From positions 1-64,000 of the forward strand of contig NZ_LOWB01000085.1 in assembly GCF_001522865.1 (NCBI RefSeq): a DNA stretch of 64,000 bases. Reading direction: 5' to 3'. Of the stretch, positions 18,488 through 28,032 are shown piece after piece. This DNA comes from Burkholderia sp. TSV86. GTDB taxonomy: Bacteria; Pseudomonadota; Gammaproteobacteria; Burkholderiales; Burkholderiaceae. The first letter of the stretch is position 1. Each line of letters begins with the position of its first letter. A program made the translations under genes and the position numbers. The notes beneath the pieces are model-generated. The model was not told the DNA's origin. It saw only the letters and a program-made list of their open reading frames with translations, and did no database searches.

Positions 18488-19084
18488 TCACGCGGCGGCA
18501 ATCGCCTCGCGCGCCGTGGCCAGGCCCGCGCTCTGCGCATCCGGGCCCATGTTCAAGCCTTCCGCGAAGATAAATTGCACATCGGTCATGCCGAGGAAGC
18601 CGAGGAAGGTTTTCAGGTAAGGCGTTTGCGAATCGTTCGGCGTGCCGGCATATTTGCCGCCGCGCGCGGATACCACATACACCTTCTTGCCGGTGACCAG
18701 GCCTTCGGGCCCGTTCGCCGTGTAGCGGAACGTCACCCCGGCGCGCGCGATCCAGTCGAAGTAAGTCTTCAGTTGCGACGAGATACCGAAGTTGTACAAC
18801 GGCGCGCCGATCACGATCACGTCGGCGGCTTGCAGTTCGGCGATCAGCGTATCGCTCTTCGCGACGATCGCGTTCTGCTCCGCGCTGCGCTTGTCGGCCG
18901 GAGTGAAGAATGCGCCGAGCACGGCGTCGTCGAGGTGCGGCAGCGGATCGGCCTGCAGGTTGCGCAGCGTCACTTGTGCGCCAGGATTCGATTGTTGCAG
19001 CTTTGCCGTCAGCTCATCGGCCAACAGCGTCGATTGCGCGCCTTGCGAGCGTGCGGCGGAATTGATTTGCAGAATGGTCGTCAT
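18488..19084 (-). CDS. azoR: FMN-dependent NADH-azoreductase
   Basis: 198 residues from [18 protein letters not shown], the standard AzoR length. Flavodoxin-like fold with [30 protein letters not shown] (FMN-binding) and VVSARGGKY visible. It reduces azo dyes and quinones by two-electron transfer from NADH. The 300 bp upstream of it (19085-19384) hold no gene; an AT-rich stretch near 19195-19225 could carry its promoter. Confidence 0.93.
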   Translation of the reverse strand: MTTILQINSAARSQGAQSTLLADELTAKLQQSNPGAQVTLRNLQADPLPHLDDAVLGAFFTPADKRSAEQNAIVAKSDTLIAELQAADVIVIGAPLYNFGISSQLKTYFDWIARAGVTFRYTANGPEGLVTGKKVYVVSARGGKYAGTPNDSQTPYLKTFLGFLGMTDVQFIFAEGLNMGPDAQSAGLATAREAIAAA

Positions 19085-19384
19085 GTCGAACTCCGATGAA
19101 TTAGCGCACAAGCTGCGCGAGTGACGCCATTGTGCGTGGCCGCTTTGCATCGAAAAAGCTGAATTCCGGCGACGCATTGTTGCGACAGAGGAACAATCAA
19201 GCAGCCCCAATTTTTTATTCGTCGTGCTGCAGGTGCTTCCTTCCCTCAATCCAACGGCGCCGGCCCCTTCCTCTTTGGGCCGGTGGTTTCTAGCTTCTAT
19301 CCAGAGCCATTGCGGCCGTCCGCGTTCGGCCGGCGGCCACCGCCACGCGCGCCGGCGTGATCCGCCGCCCCCCGGCTCAACCGA
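19085..19384. other. Intergenic region upstream of azoR, no gene seen
   Basis: A 300-bp spacer between the azoR start and the end of the M61 peptidase gene. It contains a short AT-rich segment (around 19195-19225) that may hold the azoR promoter, and nothing else I can identify. Confidence 0.5.
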
Positions 19385-21190
19385 TCAACCCGCCAACCAG
19401 CCCGCCAGCGCCCGGCGGTGCGCCGGCGACGCAGCTTGCGCAGCCAGCTTGTAACGCGCGATCTCCGGGCCGTCGAGCTTGAGTTTCGTCACACGCAGTT
19501 CATCGCGTCTGAATGCATGGACCTCGACCTTGTCGCCCGGCCGGTAGCGCGCGAGCAACGCATCGAGATTCGAGCCCGTCACGCGCAGCCCATCGATCGC
19601 CACGAGCACATCGCCCGCCGACAGCCCCGCGCGATGCGCGGCGCTGCCCTCGTGGACAGCCGCGAGCGTGCACTCCGCGCCGCCGCGCGTGCGCGCGCCA
19701 AGTGCAGGCTTAGGCGGCTGCGCGCCGTTTGCCCCGGTATCGGGCGTGAGCGTCACGCCAAACGGCTCGAACAGCTCGGCCAGCGGCAGATCGCGCGTGC
19801 CAGACACCGCATCGTCGAACAACCGTCCCAGATCGACGCCGGTGGCCTCGGCGATCAGCGCCTTCACATCGTCCTCGCCAACGCCGCGCGGCGCGCCGCC
19901 GCGATAGAAATCGCGCCCGAACCGCTGCCACAACGCGCGCATCACGTCATCGAGCGATTTGCGCTGACGGCTTTGCGCGCGAATCGCCAAATCGAACGCC
20001 AACGCGACGAGCGAGCCCTTCGTGTAATAGCTGACGATCGCATTCGACGCATTCTCGTCCTGCCGGTAATACTTGATCCATGCGTCGAACGAGCTTTCGG
20101 CGACGCTCTGCCTGAGCCGGCCGGCACCGCGCAGCACGCCGCCGATCGTGCGGCCGAGCGCGCCGAAGTAGTCGTCCTGAGAAATCAGGCCGCTGCGCAC
20201 GAGCATCAGGTCGTCGTAATACGACGTGAACCCCTCGAAAAGCCACAGCAGCGACGTATAGTTTTCGCGCGACAAGTCATACGGCACGAACGCGGCCGGT
20301 TTGATCCGCTTGACGTTCCACGTATGGAAGTATTCGTGGCTGCACAGGCCGAGATAGGTCCGGTAGCCTTCCGTCGTGTCGGCGCGGCCCTTTACCGGCA
20401 GATCGGTGCGGCTGCAAATCAGCGCGGTCGACGCGCGGTGCTCGAGTCCGCCATAGCCGTCGCTCACCGCCTGCGTCATGAACACGTAGCGCTGCATCGG
20501 CGCGCGCTTCGTCTTCGGCTCGAACAGCGCGATCTGCGCTTCGCACACGCGCTTCAGATCCGCCGCGATCCGCTCGAGATCCAGGCCGATCACGCGGCCC
20601 GAAATCACGATGTCGTGCGGCACGCCATGCGCTTTGAACGAGGTCAGCGCGAATTCGCCGAGCGTGACCGGATGATCAACCAGTTCGTCGTAATTGTCCG
20701 CACGATACGTGCCGAAGCCGTAACGCTTGGTGCCGCGCGCCTCCGTCAGCGAAGTCGCGACGCGCCAGCGCCGGTACGCGCCGCCCGCCGGGCGCTCGAT
20801 GGTCACCTCGCACGGCTCGCCCTCACGCCCGAGCGCGGCGACAAATACGCTGGTGCCGTTGAAGAAGCCGCCGCTGTCATCGAGATGCGCCGCACGCACC
20901 GACAGATCCCACGCATAGACGTCATAGCGCAGCGTGATCGGCCCGTGCGCGGGCGCGGCTTGCCACGTGTGCTTGTCGATCTTGTCGATCCGCAGCTTGC
21001 GCCCCGCGTCGTTGAACGCGCGCAGCGTCACGATATGGCGTGCGAATTCGCGCACCATGTAGCTGCCAGGAATCCACACGGGCAGCATGAAACGCTGGCC
21101 GGCCGGATCGGGATCGGCGAGCGTGAGCGTGACTTCGAACAAATGGGCAGCGGGATCTTTCGGAACGATCGTGTAGCGAATGGGCTTCAT
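19385..21190 (-). CDS. M61-family metallopeptidase (glycyl aminopeptidase type) with PDZ domain
   Basis: 601 residues. The zinc-binding motif HEYFH is at residues 285-289 within GLCSHEYFHTWNVKRIKP, followed by LWLFEGFTSYYDDLMLVR, which is characteristic of M61. An N-terminal beta-sandwich domain (residues 1-180) and a C-terminal PDZ domain (about 490-570, RAGLSAGDVLVAIDGLRV) flank the catalytic domain. No signal peptide is evident, so it is probably cytosolic. Family members release N-terminal Gly or Ala. It lies downstream of dsbC on the same strand, separated by a hairpin. Confidence 0.88.
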   Translation of the reverse strand: MKPIRYTIVPKDPAAHLFEVTLTLADPDPAGQRFMLPVWIPGSYMVREFARHIVTLRAFNDAGRKLRIDKIDKHTWQAAPAHGPITLRYDVYAWDLSVRAAHLDDSGGFFNGTSVFVAALGREGEPCEVTIERPAGGAYRRWRVATSLTEARGTKRYGFGTYRADNYDELVDHPVTLGEFALTSFKAHGVPHDIVISGRVIGLDLERIAADLKRVCEAQIALFEPKTKRAPMQRYVFMTQAVSDGYGGLEHRASTALICSRTDLPVKGRADTTEGYRTYLGLCSHEYFHTWNVKRIKPAAFVPYDLSRENYTSLLWLFEGFTSYYDDLMLVRSGLISQDDYFGALGRTIGGVLRGAGRLRQSVAESSFDAWIKYYRQDENASNAIVSYYTKGSLVALAFDLAIRAQSRQRKSLDDVMRALWQRFGRDFYRGGAPRGVGEDDVKALIAEATGVDLGRLFDDAVSGTRDLPLAELFEPFGVTLTPDTGANGAQPPKPALGARTRGGAECTLAAVHEGSAAHRAGLSAGDVLVAIDGLRVTGSNLDALLARYRPGDKVEVHAFRRDELRVTKLKLDGPEIARYKLAAQAASPAHRRALAGWLAG

Positions 21191-21226
21191 CGTCGGAGTC
21201 GGTCGGGGCAGTCGGAAACGGATATG

Positions 21227-21257
21227 AAAAGAGGCGCCGGCTTGCCGCCGACGCCTC
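21227..21257 (-). terminator. Hairpin terminator after dsbC
   Basis: Read on the minus strand, GAGGCG...CGCCTC (21252-21257 with 21231-21236) encloses a further CGGC/GCCG pairing and is followed by TTTTC. It lies between the dsbC stop and the M61 gene. The U-run is short, so termination may be partial. Confidence 0.55.
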
Positions 21258-21310
21258 CGCTGCAGCGAAGAATCTGCGTCACGCCGCTCGGTGACGCACG
21301 TGACGCCGCG

Positions 21311-22036
21311 TCACTTCACGCCGGCAAGCGCCTGATTCAGCTCGTCGGCGGACACGGCACCCGGCAGACGCGTGCCGTCGGCGAGAAACACGGTCGGCGT
21401 GCCCGTCACGTTCATCCCGCGTCCGAGCGCGAGGTTCTTGTCGAGCGCGGCCGTATCGCACGTTGCGGCGGCGGGTGCGCGATGCTCGAGCATCCACGCC
21501 TGCCATGCCTTCGCGCGGTCGCTCGCGCACCAGATCGACTTCGATTTCACCGTCGAATCCGGCGACAGCACCGGATACAGGAACGTGTAGACCGTCACGT
21601 TGTCGATCGACTGCAGCGTCGTCTCGAATTTCTTGCAATACGGGCAATTCGGATCGGAAAACACCGCGATCTTGCGCGCGCCATTGCCCTTGACGACCTT
21701 GATCGCATTCGCAAGCGGCAGGCTCGCGAAATCGATCTTGTTGATCTCGGCCATGCGCGCGGCCGTGAGATTCTTGTGCGTCTTCGTGTCGATGAGTTCG
21801 CCGAGCAGCACGTAGTCGCCCGTCGCGTCGCTATAGATGATTTGCGAGCCGAGATTGACCTCGTACAGCCCCGCAACCGGCGATTTCGTCACGCTCTTGA
21901 CCGGCGCATCGGCGCCGAAGCGCGACTGCAGCGCGGCCTTCAGCTTATCGGTGGTCTGGTCTGCCTGCGCGGTACAGCCAAGCGTCGCCGCCGCAACGGC
22001 GAGCGCCAGCGAGGCGATGCGAATCGTTTTTTTCAT
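21311..22036 (-). CDS. dsbC: Thiol:disulfide interchange protein DsbC
   Basis: 241 residues with an N-terminal signal peptide (residues 1-25, likely cut after AQA). The N-terminal dimerisation domain is followed by a thioredoxin-fold domain whose active site is CPYC (residues 131-134, in FSDPNCPYCKKFE). A second cysteine pair typical of DsbC is in SIWCASDRAKAW and AATCDTAAL. It isomerises wrong disulfides in the periplasm. A cysteine also occurs in the signal (LGC at 19-21), but the lipobox context is poor. Downstream of the ubiH-like gene on the same strand. Confidence 0.93.
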   Translation of the reverse strand: MKKTIRIASLALAVAAATLGCTAQADQTTDKLKAALQSRFGADAPVKSVTKSPVAGLYEVNLGSQIIYSDATGDYVLLGELIDTKTHKNLTAARMAEINKIDFASLPLANAIKVVKGNGARKIAVFSDPNCPYCKKFETTLQSIDNVTVYTFLYPVLSPDSTVKSKSIWCASDRAKAWQAWMLEHRAPAAATCDTAALDKNLALGRGMNVTGTPTVFLADGTRLPGAVSADELNQALAGVK

Positions 22037-22148
22037 GCTGGATATTCCTTCAGAACATGCGTCGTGCGTCGCCACAGTGTACGACGGCAGCGACGCAGTG
22101 TCGGACCGCCACGCCGCGCGAAGGTTCGCCCGGCCGCATATCGCCCGC

Positions 22149-23321
22149 TCAACCGAGCGCCGATGCGACCAGCCAGCGCTTGACGAGCGGCTGCGCGCCG
22201 ACGAGCGCCATGCCCGTGTTGCGCACGACGCGCGCGAGCGTGCCGGGCAGCGCGAAGAGCCGCTGCAAGCCGTCGGTGGCGATCATCAGCGCGCGGATGT
22301 CCTCGCGGCGCGCGCGCTCGTAGCGGCGCAGCAGCACGGTATCACCGAGGCCGCGGAACGCTTCGCGCTGCGTGATCGTGTCGACAAGTGCCGCGACGTC
22401 GCGCAGGCCCAGATTCATCCCCTGGCCGGCGAGCGGGTGGATCAGATGCGCGGCATCGCCGACGAGCGCGACGCGCGGCGCGATCAGCCGCTCGAGCGTC
22501 TGCAGCGCGAGCGGGAAGCCTTGCGCGGGCGTCACGCAGTCAAGCGCGCCGAGCTGGCCGGACGTGACGCGCTCGACTTCGGCCACCAGGCGCGCGGGAT
22601 CGAGTGCGAGCAGCGCGTCGGCATGCGCGGTATGCGCGGACCAGACGAGCGACACATGACCGTCCGGCAGCGGCAGCAGCGCGATGATCTCGCCGTCGCG
22701 GAACCACTGATACGCGGTCTCGCGATGCGGCTGCGACGCCTTGAAGTTCGCGACCACGCCGGTTTGCCGGTAATCGCGCCGTTCGACCTTCGAGCCGATC
22801 TGCGCGCGCACCCACGAATGCGCGCCATCGGCGCCGACTACGAGATCCGCCGCGATCACCTCGCCGCTCGACAGCGTGAGCACCGCCTCGTCCGGCTTCA
22901 CGTCGAAGCCCTGCGCGCGCGCATCGAGCCACGTGAGGTTGGGCTGGAAGCGTAGCGCGGCATCGAGCGCGGCATCGATCAGCGACGATTCGCCGATCCA
23001 CGCGAGTTGCGGCACCGACGCCTGGAACGCGGAGAAATGCAGCTCGGCGTGCGCATCGCCGTAGACGCGCATGTCGTAGACGGGCGCGAGCCGGCTATGG
23101 TCGAGCGCCTGCCAGACGCGCAGCCGCTCGAGGAGCGCCTGCGAACTCGCCGACAATGCGTAGATGCGCGCATCGAACGCGCCATCGGCGGGACGCGGCG
23201 CGGCCGGCCGCGCGAGCAGCGCCGTCTTGTGGCCCGCCTGCGTCAGCGCGAGCGCGGCGGTCTTGCCGACGAGGCCGCCGCCGACGACAGCGACGTCGAA
23301 GGTCTGATGGTAGACAGTCAT
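22149..23321 (-). CDS. UbiH/UbiF/COQ6-type FAD monooxygenase
   Basis: 390 residues from MTVYHQTFDVAVVGGG. FAD-binding GGGLVGKTAALAL near the N-terminus, the central VVGADGAHSWVR (DG motif) and the C-terminal RVALVGDAAHLIHPLAGQGMNLGLRD are all present, as in ubiquinone-biosynthesis hydroxylases. It should hydroxylate a ubiquinone precursor ring; which position (UbiH, UbiF or UbiI role) cannot be told. A slightly longer start (23330) is possible. The 112-bp gap to dsbC suggests co-transcription. Confidence 0.88.
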   Translation of the reverse strand: MTVYHQTFDVAVVGGGLVGKTAALALTQAGHKTALLARPAAPRPADGAFDARIYALSASSQALLERLRVWQALDHSRLAPVYDMRVYGDAHAELHFSAFQASVPQLAWIGESSLIDAALDAALRFQPNLTWLDARAQGFDVKPDEAVLTLSSGEVIAADLVVGADGAHSWVRAQIGSKVERRDYRQTGVVANFKASQPHRETAYQWFRDGEIIALLPLPDGHVSLVWSAHTAHADALLALDPARLVAEVERVTSGQLGALDCVTPAQGFPLALQTLERLIAPRVALVGDAAHLIHPLAGQGMNLGLRDVAALVDTITQREAFRGLGDTVLLRRYERARREDIRALMIATDGLQRLFALPGTLARVVRNTGMALVGAQPLVKRWLVASALG

Positions 23322-23565
23322 GGCGCGCATTATAGCCGGGCCTGCCGCACCGGCTCGCGCGCCGGTTTGCGCTCCGTCAGGCTCCCGCGAACTCGCGCGC
23401 GCGATCCGTCGATTACCGGCCGATGCTGATGTAACCGGCGCGCGTGGCGCAGCCGGCGCAGCCAGGCCGCCGCATTACGCGCCGCACGTTTTCTTACAAA
23501 CGCACACCGCCTGTCATACGGCCGGCCGCTACAGTGAACCGGCGTTATCCCGATAGGAGATGTCG

Positions 23566-23691
23566 ATGAAACGGATCGCCGCATTCGCCGCGCTCGCGCT
23601 CGCGCTGGGCAGCCTGCTCGGCGGTTGCATCGTGGTGCCGGACGGCGGATACCACCATCACCGCGACTATTACTACGACCGCTACCGATAG
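23566..23691 (+). CDS. Very small His/Tyr-rich lipoprotein (41 aa)
   Basis: 41 codons, starting MKRIAAFAALALALG. The signal peptide ends in a perfect lipobox LLGGC (Cys21), and the mature tail is only about 20 residues: CIVVPDGGYHHHRDYYYDRYR. AGGAG lies six bases before this ATG; another ATG at 23560 sits too close to it. The tail could bind metal through the His/Tyr cluster. Function is not known. Confidence 0.7.
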   Translation: MKRIAAFAALALALGSLLGGCIVVPDGGYHHHRDYYYDRYR

Positions 23692-23861
23692 GCGTGCCGC
23701 GCGGCGCGAGCCGCCGGCGCGCCGGCCGCGCTCAGCGCTTTAAGTATTCCCCCCCACTGAACGGCCCCCTGATCCGGCCTGCCGCGTGCTATCGTTTCTA
23801 TGACGGCGCGTGGATTGCGCGCGTCGGAAAACCGGTCTCGACCACCATCGTGAGCACGGCC

Positions 23862-24227
23862 ATGAGCGACTTAAGCCACCATCTCAATCAACAGGACCGA
23901 GTGGAGTTGCTCTGCTGGCTTTGCGTCGGCAACCTCGGTGCGTATTACCTGAACGAAAGCTGGCCCGGCGCGGCGTTCCAAGTGCAGTCGGCGCACAAAT
24001 GGCTCGATCGGCACGCGCGCGAAGCCGATTGGTTGTCGCTCGCGAAATTGTCGCTCATCGCGCTCGATATCGCGAAGCGGCATGCGGATTTCGTCAACGC
24101 GTCGTGGGCACGCGATGCGGTCGAGGAAATTATCGATACCGACGATCTGAATTTCGAATCGCGCCTCGCGCTGCTCGTGCTGGACGATTGCCGCGCGGCG
24201 CTCGCCGACCGGCGGATCGCTGATTAG
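23862..24227 (+). CDS. Conserved-looking hypothetical protein (121 aa)
   Basis: 121 residues from MSDLSHHLNQQDRVELLCWLCVGN. Mostly helical and soluble in appearance, with CWLCVGNLGAYYLNESW near the N-terminus and an acidic C-terminal part. No signal peptide. Sensible codon use supports it; the start is uncertain because no ribosome site is seen (a GTG lies 12 bases upstream). I do not recognise the family. Confidence 0.6.
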   Translation: MSDLSHHLNQQDRVELLCWLCVGNLGAYYLNESWPGAAFQVQSAHKWLDRHAREADWLSLAKLSLIALDIAKRHADFVNASWARDAVEEIIDTDDLNFESRLALLVLDDCRAALADRRIAD

Positions 24228-24594
24228 CGTTGCGTTGATGGGCGCCGATTGGTACCGGTTGATGCCGATAGCGCCGGTCAGCATGGGCTAAAGGCGGGTC
24301 ATGGCGGGTCACGGCGGCGGCCGGCGCGATCCGCTCGGCGGGCAGCGCACACTGCGAGCGGTGCGCTGCCCGCCATCGCCGGCCGGCGGTCAGCAATCGG
24401 AACCGTGCCGCGCGGCGGCGCCACTTCGGCCGGCCCCATTCGATGACCGCGGCGATCGGATATCGCTTGGAGCCGCTCCCGCCCGTAGCCCGCTCCCGTC
24501 CGTCCACGCGCCACCCGCCCGCCGCCCCGTTGCGCCCGTCACGCAGCAGCGCACCTCCACCGGGCTTAGCGCGAATCAGCCCGCGCGGCACCCG
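24228..24594. other. Intergenic region without recognisable feature
   Basis: A 367-bp GC-rich spacer between converging genes. Open frames here are Arg/Pro-rich shadows. I see no terminator, RNA gene or repeat that I can support. Confidence 0.5.
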
Positions 24595-25125
24595 TCATCC
24601 TTCGATCCGGATGGGCGGAAACCACTTGTCGCCGTTCTTGCCGAAAATCCGGCAGCGATGCGCGCCGTCGATATGCAGGCGAATGATGTCGACGCCGGAT
24701 TGCTTCGCGAGCCATTCCACGCCGGGACGCTCGACGAGCGCATTGCCGTCCGGGCTGATACGGCCCTCCGGAAAGACCATGACGCTGTTGCCGTTCTTGA
24801 GTTCGCGCAGCAAACGGCGCATGCCGTAGGGCGAACCGGAATCGACGGAAACCATGCGGCCGAGCCCCAGCGCCTGCCCGAGCAGAAGTGCCCAGCGGGT
24901 GCGCCTGAGGCGGCGCGAATGCAGCGTATCGATGCAAAAAACGAGCCGCACCGGACTCGCGAAAGCGACGAGCAAACCATCGTGATAGGAAACGTGATTC
25001 GCGCAAACGATATGAGGCGACGCTTTCAGGCGCGCCACGGTCTCGTCCGACAAAGAAACGCGGGTTCGAAACAGCCGCAGACCGGCCAAACTCAGCCAGC
25101 GCGTGAGAATAAATGTCGATTTCAT
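24595..25125 (-). CDS. PlsC-like 1-acyl-glycerol-3-phosphate acyltransferase (short form)
   Basis: 176 residues, shorter than the usual 230-250. The acyltransferase block I is NHVSYHD (HX4D) around residue 43 and block III is FPEGRIS around residue 118; substrate-binding block II (SVDSGSPYGMRRLL) lies between. GAGG sits five bases before the ATG. It should esterify lysophospholipids, but substrate preference is unknown. The upstream region is unusually AT-rich. Confidence 0.75.
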   Translation of the reverse strand: MKSTFILTRWLSLAGLRLFRTRVSLSDETVARLKASPHIVCANHVSYHDGLLVAFASPVRLVFCIDTLHSRRLRRTRWALLLGQALGLGRMVSVDSGSPYGMRRLLRELKNGNSVMVFPEGRISPDGNALVERPGVEWLAKQSGVDIIRLHIDGAHRCRIFGKNGDKWFPPIRIEG

Positions 25126-25606
25126 TTCAGCCTCGTTGCTGAACGCCTAGGCGATCGACTTCCGGCGCAGATCGATTTGGATAACTGAGCGTCAATGACT
25201 GAACGATGACGCCGGCAATGCTTCCTGCTGTTGATCTTCGGTGCCGTGCATCGCGGCCGCGAGCCGGCTGCAACGCCATGGAGAGGATGCGGCCACGCTG
25301 CGCAGCCGCTACTTTATATTTTTTCCCTGTTTTTTTCACCGTTTTCGGCGATGTTTTAACATTATTAATAAAGTTCGGATTAAATTTTCGGCGGTTAATC
25401 ATGCTGCAACGCGGAAATTCGATGAATCGGCCGCACGTTTTTCATACCGAAAGAAATTTACCGTCTTCGTGAATACACCCGGTTCGCACGGATTTGATTT
25501 GCCGCCGCCGCGCCTCGTCTTTTAGGGCTGGATCGCGGACGAAAGCGGACGGCCGAAAGCGTTACAATCGCTGCTTCACCGAATCTCCGAAATCCCGAAG
25601 GAACCC
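25126..25606. promoter_or_regulatory. AT-rich divergent intergenic region between plsC-like gene and ychF
   Basis: This 481-bp spacer contains a strikingly AT-rich segment (about 25305-25475) in otherwise GC-rich DNA. On the minus strand TATAAA (25313-25318) is a candidate -10 for the plsC-like gene, which would give a long leader of about 180 bases. On the plus strand TACAAT (25563-25568) is a good -10 for ychF, about 39 bases before its ATG. -35 elements are weak. A Lys-rich 91-codon frame on the minus strand (25127-25402) is not convincing as a gene. Confidence 0.45.
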
Positions 25607-26701
25607 ATGAGCCTCAAATGCGGCATCGTCGGCTTGCCTAACGTCGGCAAGTCCACCCTGTTCAACGCGCTGACGAAGGCCGGCATCGCCGCCGAGAACT
25701 ATCCGTTCTGCACGATCGAGCCGAACGTCGGCGTCGTCGAAGTGCCCGATGCGCGCCTGAAGGCGCTCGCCGACATCATTCAGCCCGAGCGCGTGGTGCC
25801 TGCTGTCGTCGAGTTCGTCGACATCGCGGGCCTCGTCGCCGGCGCGAGCAAGGGCGAGGGCCTCGGCAACCAGTTTCTCGCGAACATCCGCGAAACCGAC
25901 GCGATCACGCACGTCGTGCGCTGCTTCGAGGACGACAACGTGATCCACGTCGCAGGCAAGGTGAGCCCGCTCGACGACATCGAGGTGATCAACACCGAAC
26001 TCGCGCTCGCGGACCTCGGCACCGTCGAGAAGGCGCTCGCCCGCTACTCGAAGGCGGCGAAGTCGGGCAACGACAAGGAGGCCGCGAAGCTCGTCGCGGT
26101 GCTCGACAAGGCGCGCGCGCATCTCGACCAGGGCCGCGCCGTGCGCGGGCTCGATCTGTCGGAGGACGAAAAGGCGCTGCTCAAGCCGTTTTGCCTGATC
26201 ACCGCTAAACCGGCAATGTACGTGGCGAACGTGAAGGAAGACGGCTTCGAGAACAATCCGCACCTCGACGCGGTGCGCCGGTACGCGGAGGCGGAAAAAT
26301 CGCCGGTTGTCGCGGTGTGCGCGGCGATCGAGGCGGAAATCGCCGATCTCGACGACGCCGACAAGGAAGCCTTCCTCGCCGATATGGGCATGGACGAGCC
26401 GGGCCTGGACCGCGTGATCCGCGCGGGCTTCAAGCTGCTCGGGCTGCAAACGTATTTCACCGCGGGCGTGAAGGAGGTCCGCGCGTGGACGATCCATATC
26501 GGCGATACCGCGCCGCAGGCGGCGGGCGTGATCCATACGGATTTCGAGCGCGGCTTCATCCGCGCGCAGACGATCGCGTATGACGATTTCATCGCGTACA
26601 AGGGCGAGCAAGGCGCGAAGGAAGCGGGCAAGATGCGCGCGGAAGGCAAGGAGTACGTCGTGCACGACGGCGACGTGATGAACTTCCTGTTCAACGTCTG
26701 A
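25607..26701 (+). CDS. ychF: Redox-responsive GTPase/ATPase YchF (OLA1 family)
   Basis: 364 residues, the standard length. G1 loop [17 protein letters not shown] at residues 8-24, [10 protein letters not shown] (G2), [20 protein letters not shown] (G3 region) and a C-terminal TGS-like domain ending in [18 protein letters not shown]. YchF prefers ATP and associates with ribosomes. Start has AAGGAAC upstream. Followed 60 bases later by a strong terminator that marks the left edge of the sugar-catabolism block. Confidence 0.95.
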   Translation: MSLKCGIVGLPNVGKSTLFNALTKAGIAAENYPFCTIEPNVGVVEVPDARLKALADIIQPERVVPAVVEFVDIAGLVAGASKGEGLGNQFLANIRETDAITHVVRCFEDDNVIHVAGKVSPLDDIEVINTELALADLGTVEKALARYSKAAKSGNDKEAAKLVAVLDKARAHLDQGRAVRGLDLSEDEKALLKPFCLITAKPAMYVANVKEDGFENNPHLDAVRRYAEAEKSPVVAVCAAIEAEIADLDDADKEAFLADMGMDEPGLDRVIRAGFKLLGLQTYFTAGVKEVRAWTIHIGDTAPQAAGVIHTDFERGFIRAQTIAYDDFIAYKGEQGAKEAGKMRAEGKEYVVHDGDVMNFLFNV

Positions 26702-26761
26702 CACCACGCGCCCAAGCCCGAAGCAAGCCCACCAGCATTCCGGCCTGCTGCGATTCGCATG

Positions 26762-26788
26762 AAAAAGCCCGCGTAAAGCGGGCTTTTT
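26762..26788. terminator. Strong bidirectional terminator after ychF
   Basis: AAAAAGCCCGC / GCGGGCTTTTT form an 11-bp perfect stem with loop GTAAA. It terminates ychF rightwards and, by its symmetric A/T arms, can also terminate the leftward sugar operon that ends at 26881. Confidence 0.9.
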
Positions 26789-26880
26789 CGTTTCGTCGCA
26801 CGTCATCAACGCCTGCAGGTTCGAACCGCGCTGCCACTGCCGCACGCAAGCGCGTGCGTGCGCGGCCGTCCGCCTCTGCA

Positions 26881-27762
26881 TCACCCGCCGACACCAAACA
26901 CCGGCTCCGCCAGCCCGTACACGCCGGGCTGCGCGGCAAACACACCGCCCGCATGCGGATCGGCCCGGCGCGCGGCATCGGTAAGGTCAACGGCGGCGCT
27001 CGTCACATAAAGCGTGCCGAGCCGCGGCCCGCCGAACGCGACGCAGCTCGGCTGACAGGTCGGCACGGCGATGCGCGCGGCCTCGCTGCCGTCATGCGCA
27101 TATCGCACCACGCGCGATGCGCCCCATTGCGCATTCCACAAATAGCCGTCGCGGTCGACGGTCGAGCCGTCGGGCACGCCGTCGGCGCCGTCCAGCTCGA
27201 CAAACACCCGGTTGGACGCGAACGTGGGGTAGTCGCACGCATGAATCCGCCGGGTGGGCGAATCGCAGTAATACATCGTCCGGCCGTCCGGCGCGAACGC
27301 GATGCTGTTCGAAATCGCGCAGTTCGGCAACGGCAAGCGCTCGAGCGTTAGATCGGCGTTCAGCCGATAGAAGCCGCCGATCGGCTCCGGCTCGTCGACA
27401 TCATGCTTGGTGCCGAATACGAAACGGCCCTGCCGGTCGCAGCGGCCGTCGTTCAGACGTGTCGGCAAGCCGGGTTCGACATCGACGATCGCCGTCATCG
27501 CGGCGTGTTCCGTATCGAAATAGGCCAGATGCGTCGCCAGCCCGAGCAGCAGGTAACGCGGGTTGGTGCACAGCGCGAAGCACGCAAGCCGTTCGGGCAT
27601 CGGAAACGATACGCTTGTGTTCGTGCTGGGATCGTGGCGCCACAGTTGCCGGCCTTCGATGTCGGTCCAATACAGCAGGCCGCTGCGCCAGCACCAGGTC
27701 GCGCCCTCTCCCAGCGCGCACCGGCTGTCGATCAGCAAATCGGCGCGTATCTCGTTCGTCAT
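26881..27762 (-). CDS. SMP-30/gluconolactonase family lactonase, probable L-arabinolactonase
   Basis: 293 residues of the SMP-30/LRE beta-propeller family. Metal-site signatures are ALGEGATWCWRSGLLYWTDIEG near the N-terminus, LNDGRCDRQGRFVFGTK in the middle (Asn/Asp ligands) and GVPDGSTVDRDGYLWNAQWG with the conserved catalytic Asp. It would hydrolyse the sugar lactone made by the co-encoded dehydrogenase to L-arabonate (or galactonate). Last gene of the 16-kb minus-strand block. Substrate is inferred from neighbours. The 270 bp separating it from the next gene (27763-28032) show no feature. Confidence 0.82.
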   Translation of the reverse strand: MTNEIRADLLIDSRCALGEGATWCWRSGLLYWTDIEGRQLWRHDPSTNTSVSFPMPERLACFALCTNPRYLLLGLATHLAYFDTEHAAMTAIVDVEPGLPTRLNDGRCDRQGRFVFGTKHDVDEPEPIGGFYRLNADLTLERLPLPNCAISNSIAFAPDGRTMYYCDSPTRRIHACDYPTFASNRVFVELDGADGVPDGSTVDRDGYLWNAQWGASRVVRYAHDGSEAARIAVPTCQPSCVAFGGPRLGTLYVTSAAVDLTDAARRADPHAGGVFAAQPGVYGLAEPVFGVGG

Positions 27763-28032
27763 GCGTTTGTCTCCATCGATGCAACAATCGTTATTCTTGA
27801 TTCCTGGCCGCCGTAGCGCCGCGGTCCGGCTCCGGCATATCGCGGCCTGTCGAGTCGCGCATCGGCACGATCCGGGTATCTATCGGAGAAGAGCCGGGCG
27901 TCTCGCGCCCGGCGCGGTGTCTCGGTGCTCCGGCGCTCAGGCATCCTCCGACGTCTCGGCGCCCCTTCAGCCCGGCGCGGCCGCGCGCGTCACCTCCAAG
28001 CCCACCCGGCGCATCCGATGCGCGCCGCTCGA

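Noticed and set aside
19418-22183. A plus-strand open frame of about 920 codons opposite the M61 peptidase and dsbC genes
   Set aside because: Low-complexity Arg-rich composition and no recognisable motif; both minus-strand genes have intact active sites.
24301-25188. Plus-strand open frame of 295 codons over the PlsC-like gene
   Set aside because: Antisense to a gene with intact HX4D and FPEG motifs; Arg/Pro-rich shadow.
25127-25402. Lys-rich 91-codon frame on the minus strand before the PlsC-like gene
   Set aside because: No ribosome site, abrupt composition change within the frame and no family resemblance; explained by the AT-rich promoter region.
26789-26880. tRNA or integrase remnant at the left edge of the sugar block
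   Set aside because: No cloverleaf, attachment-like repeat or integrase fragment could be found here.
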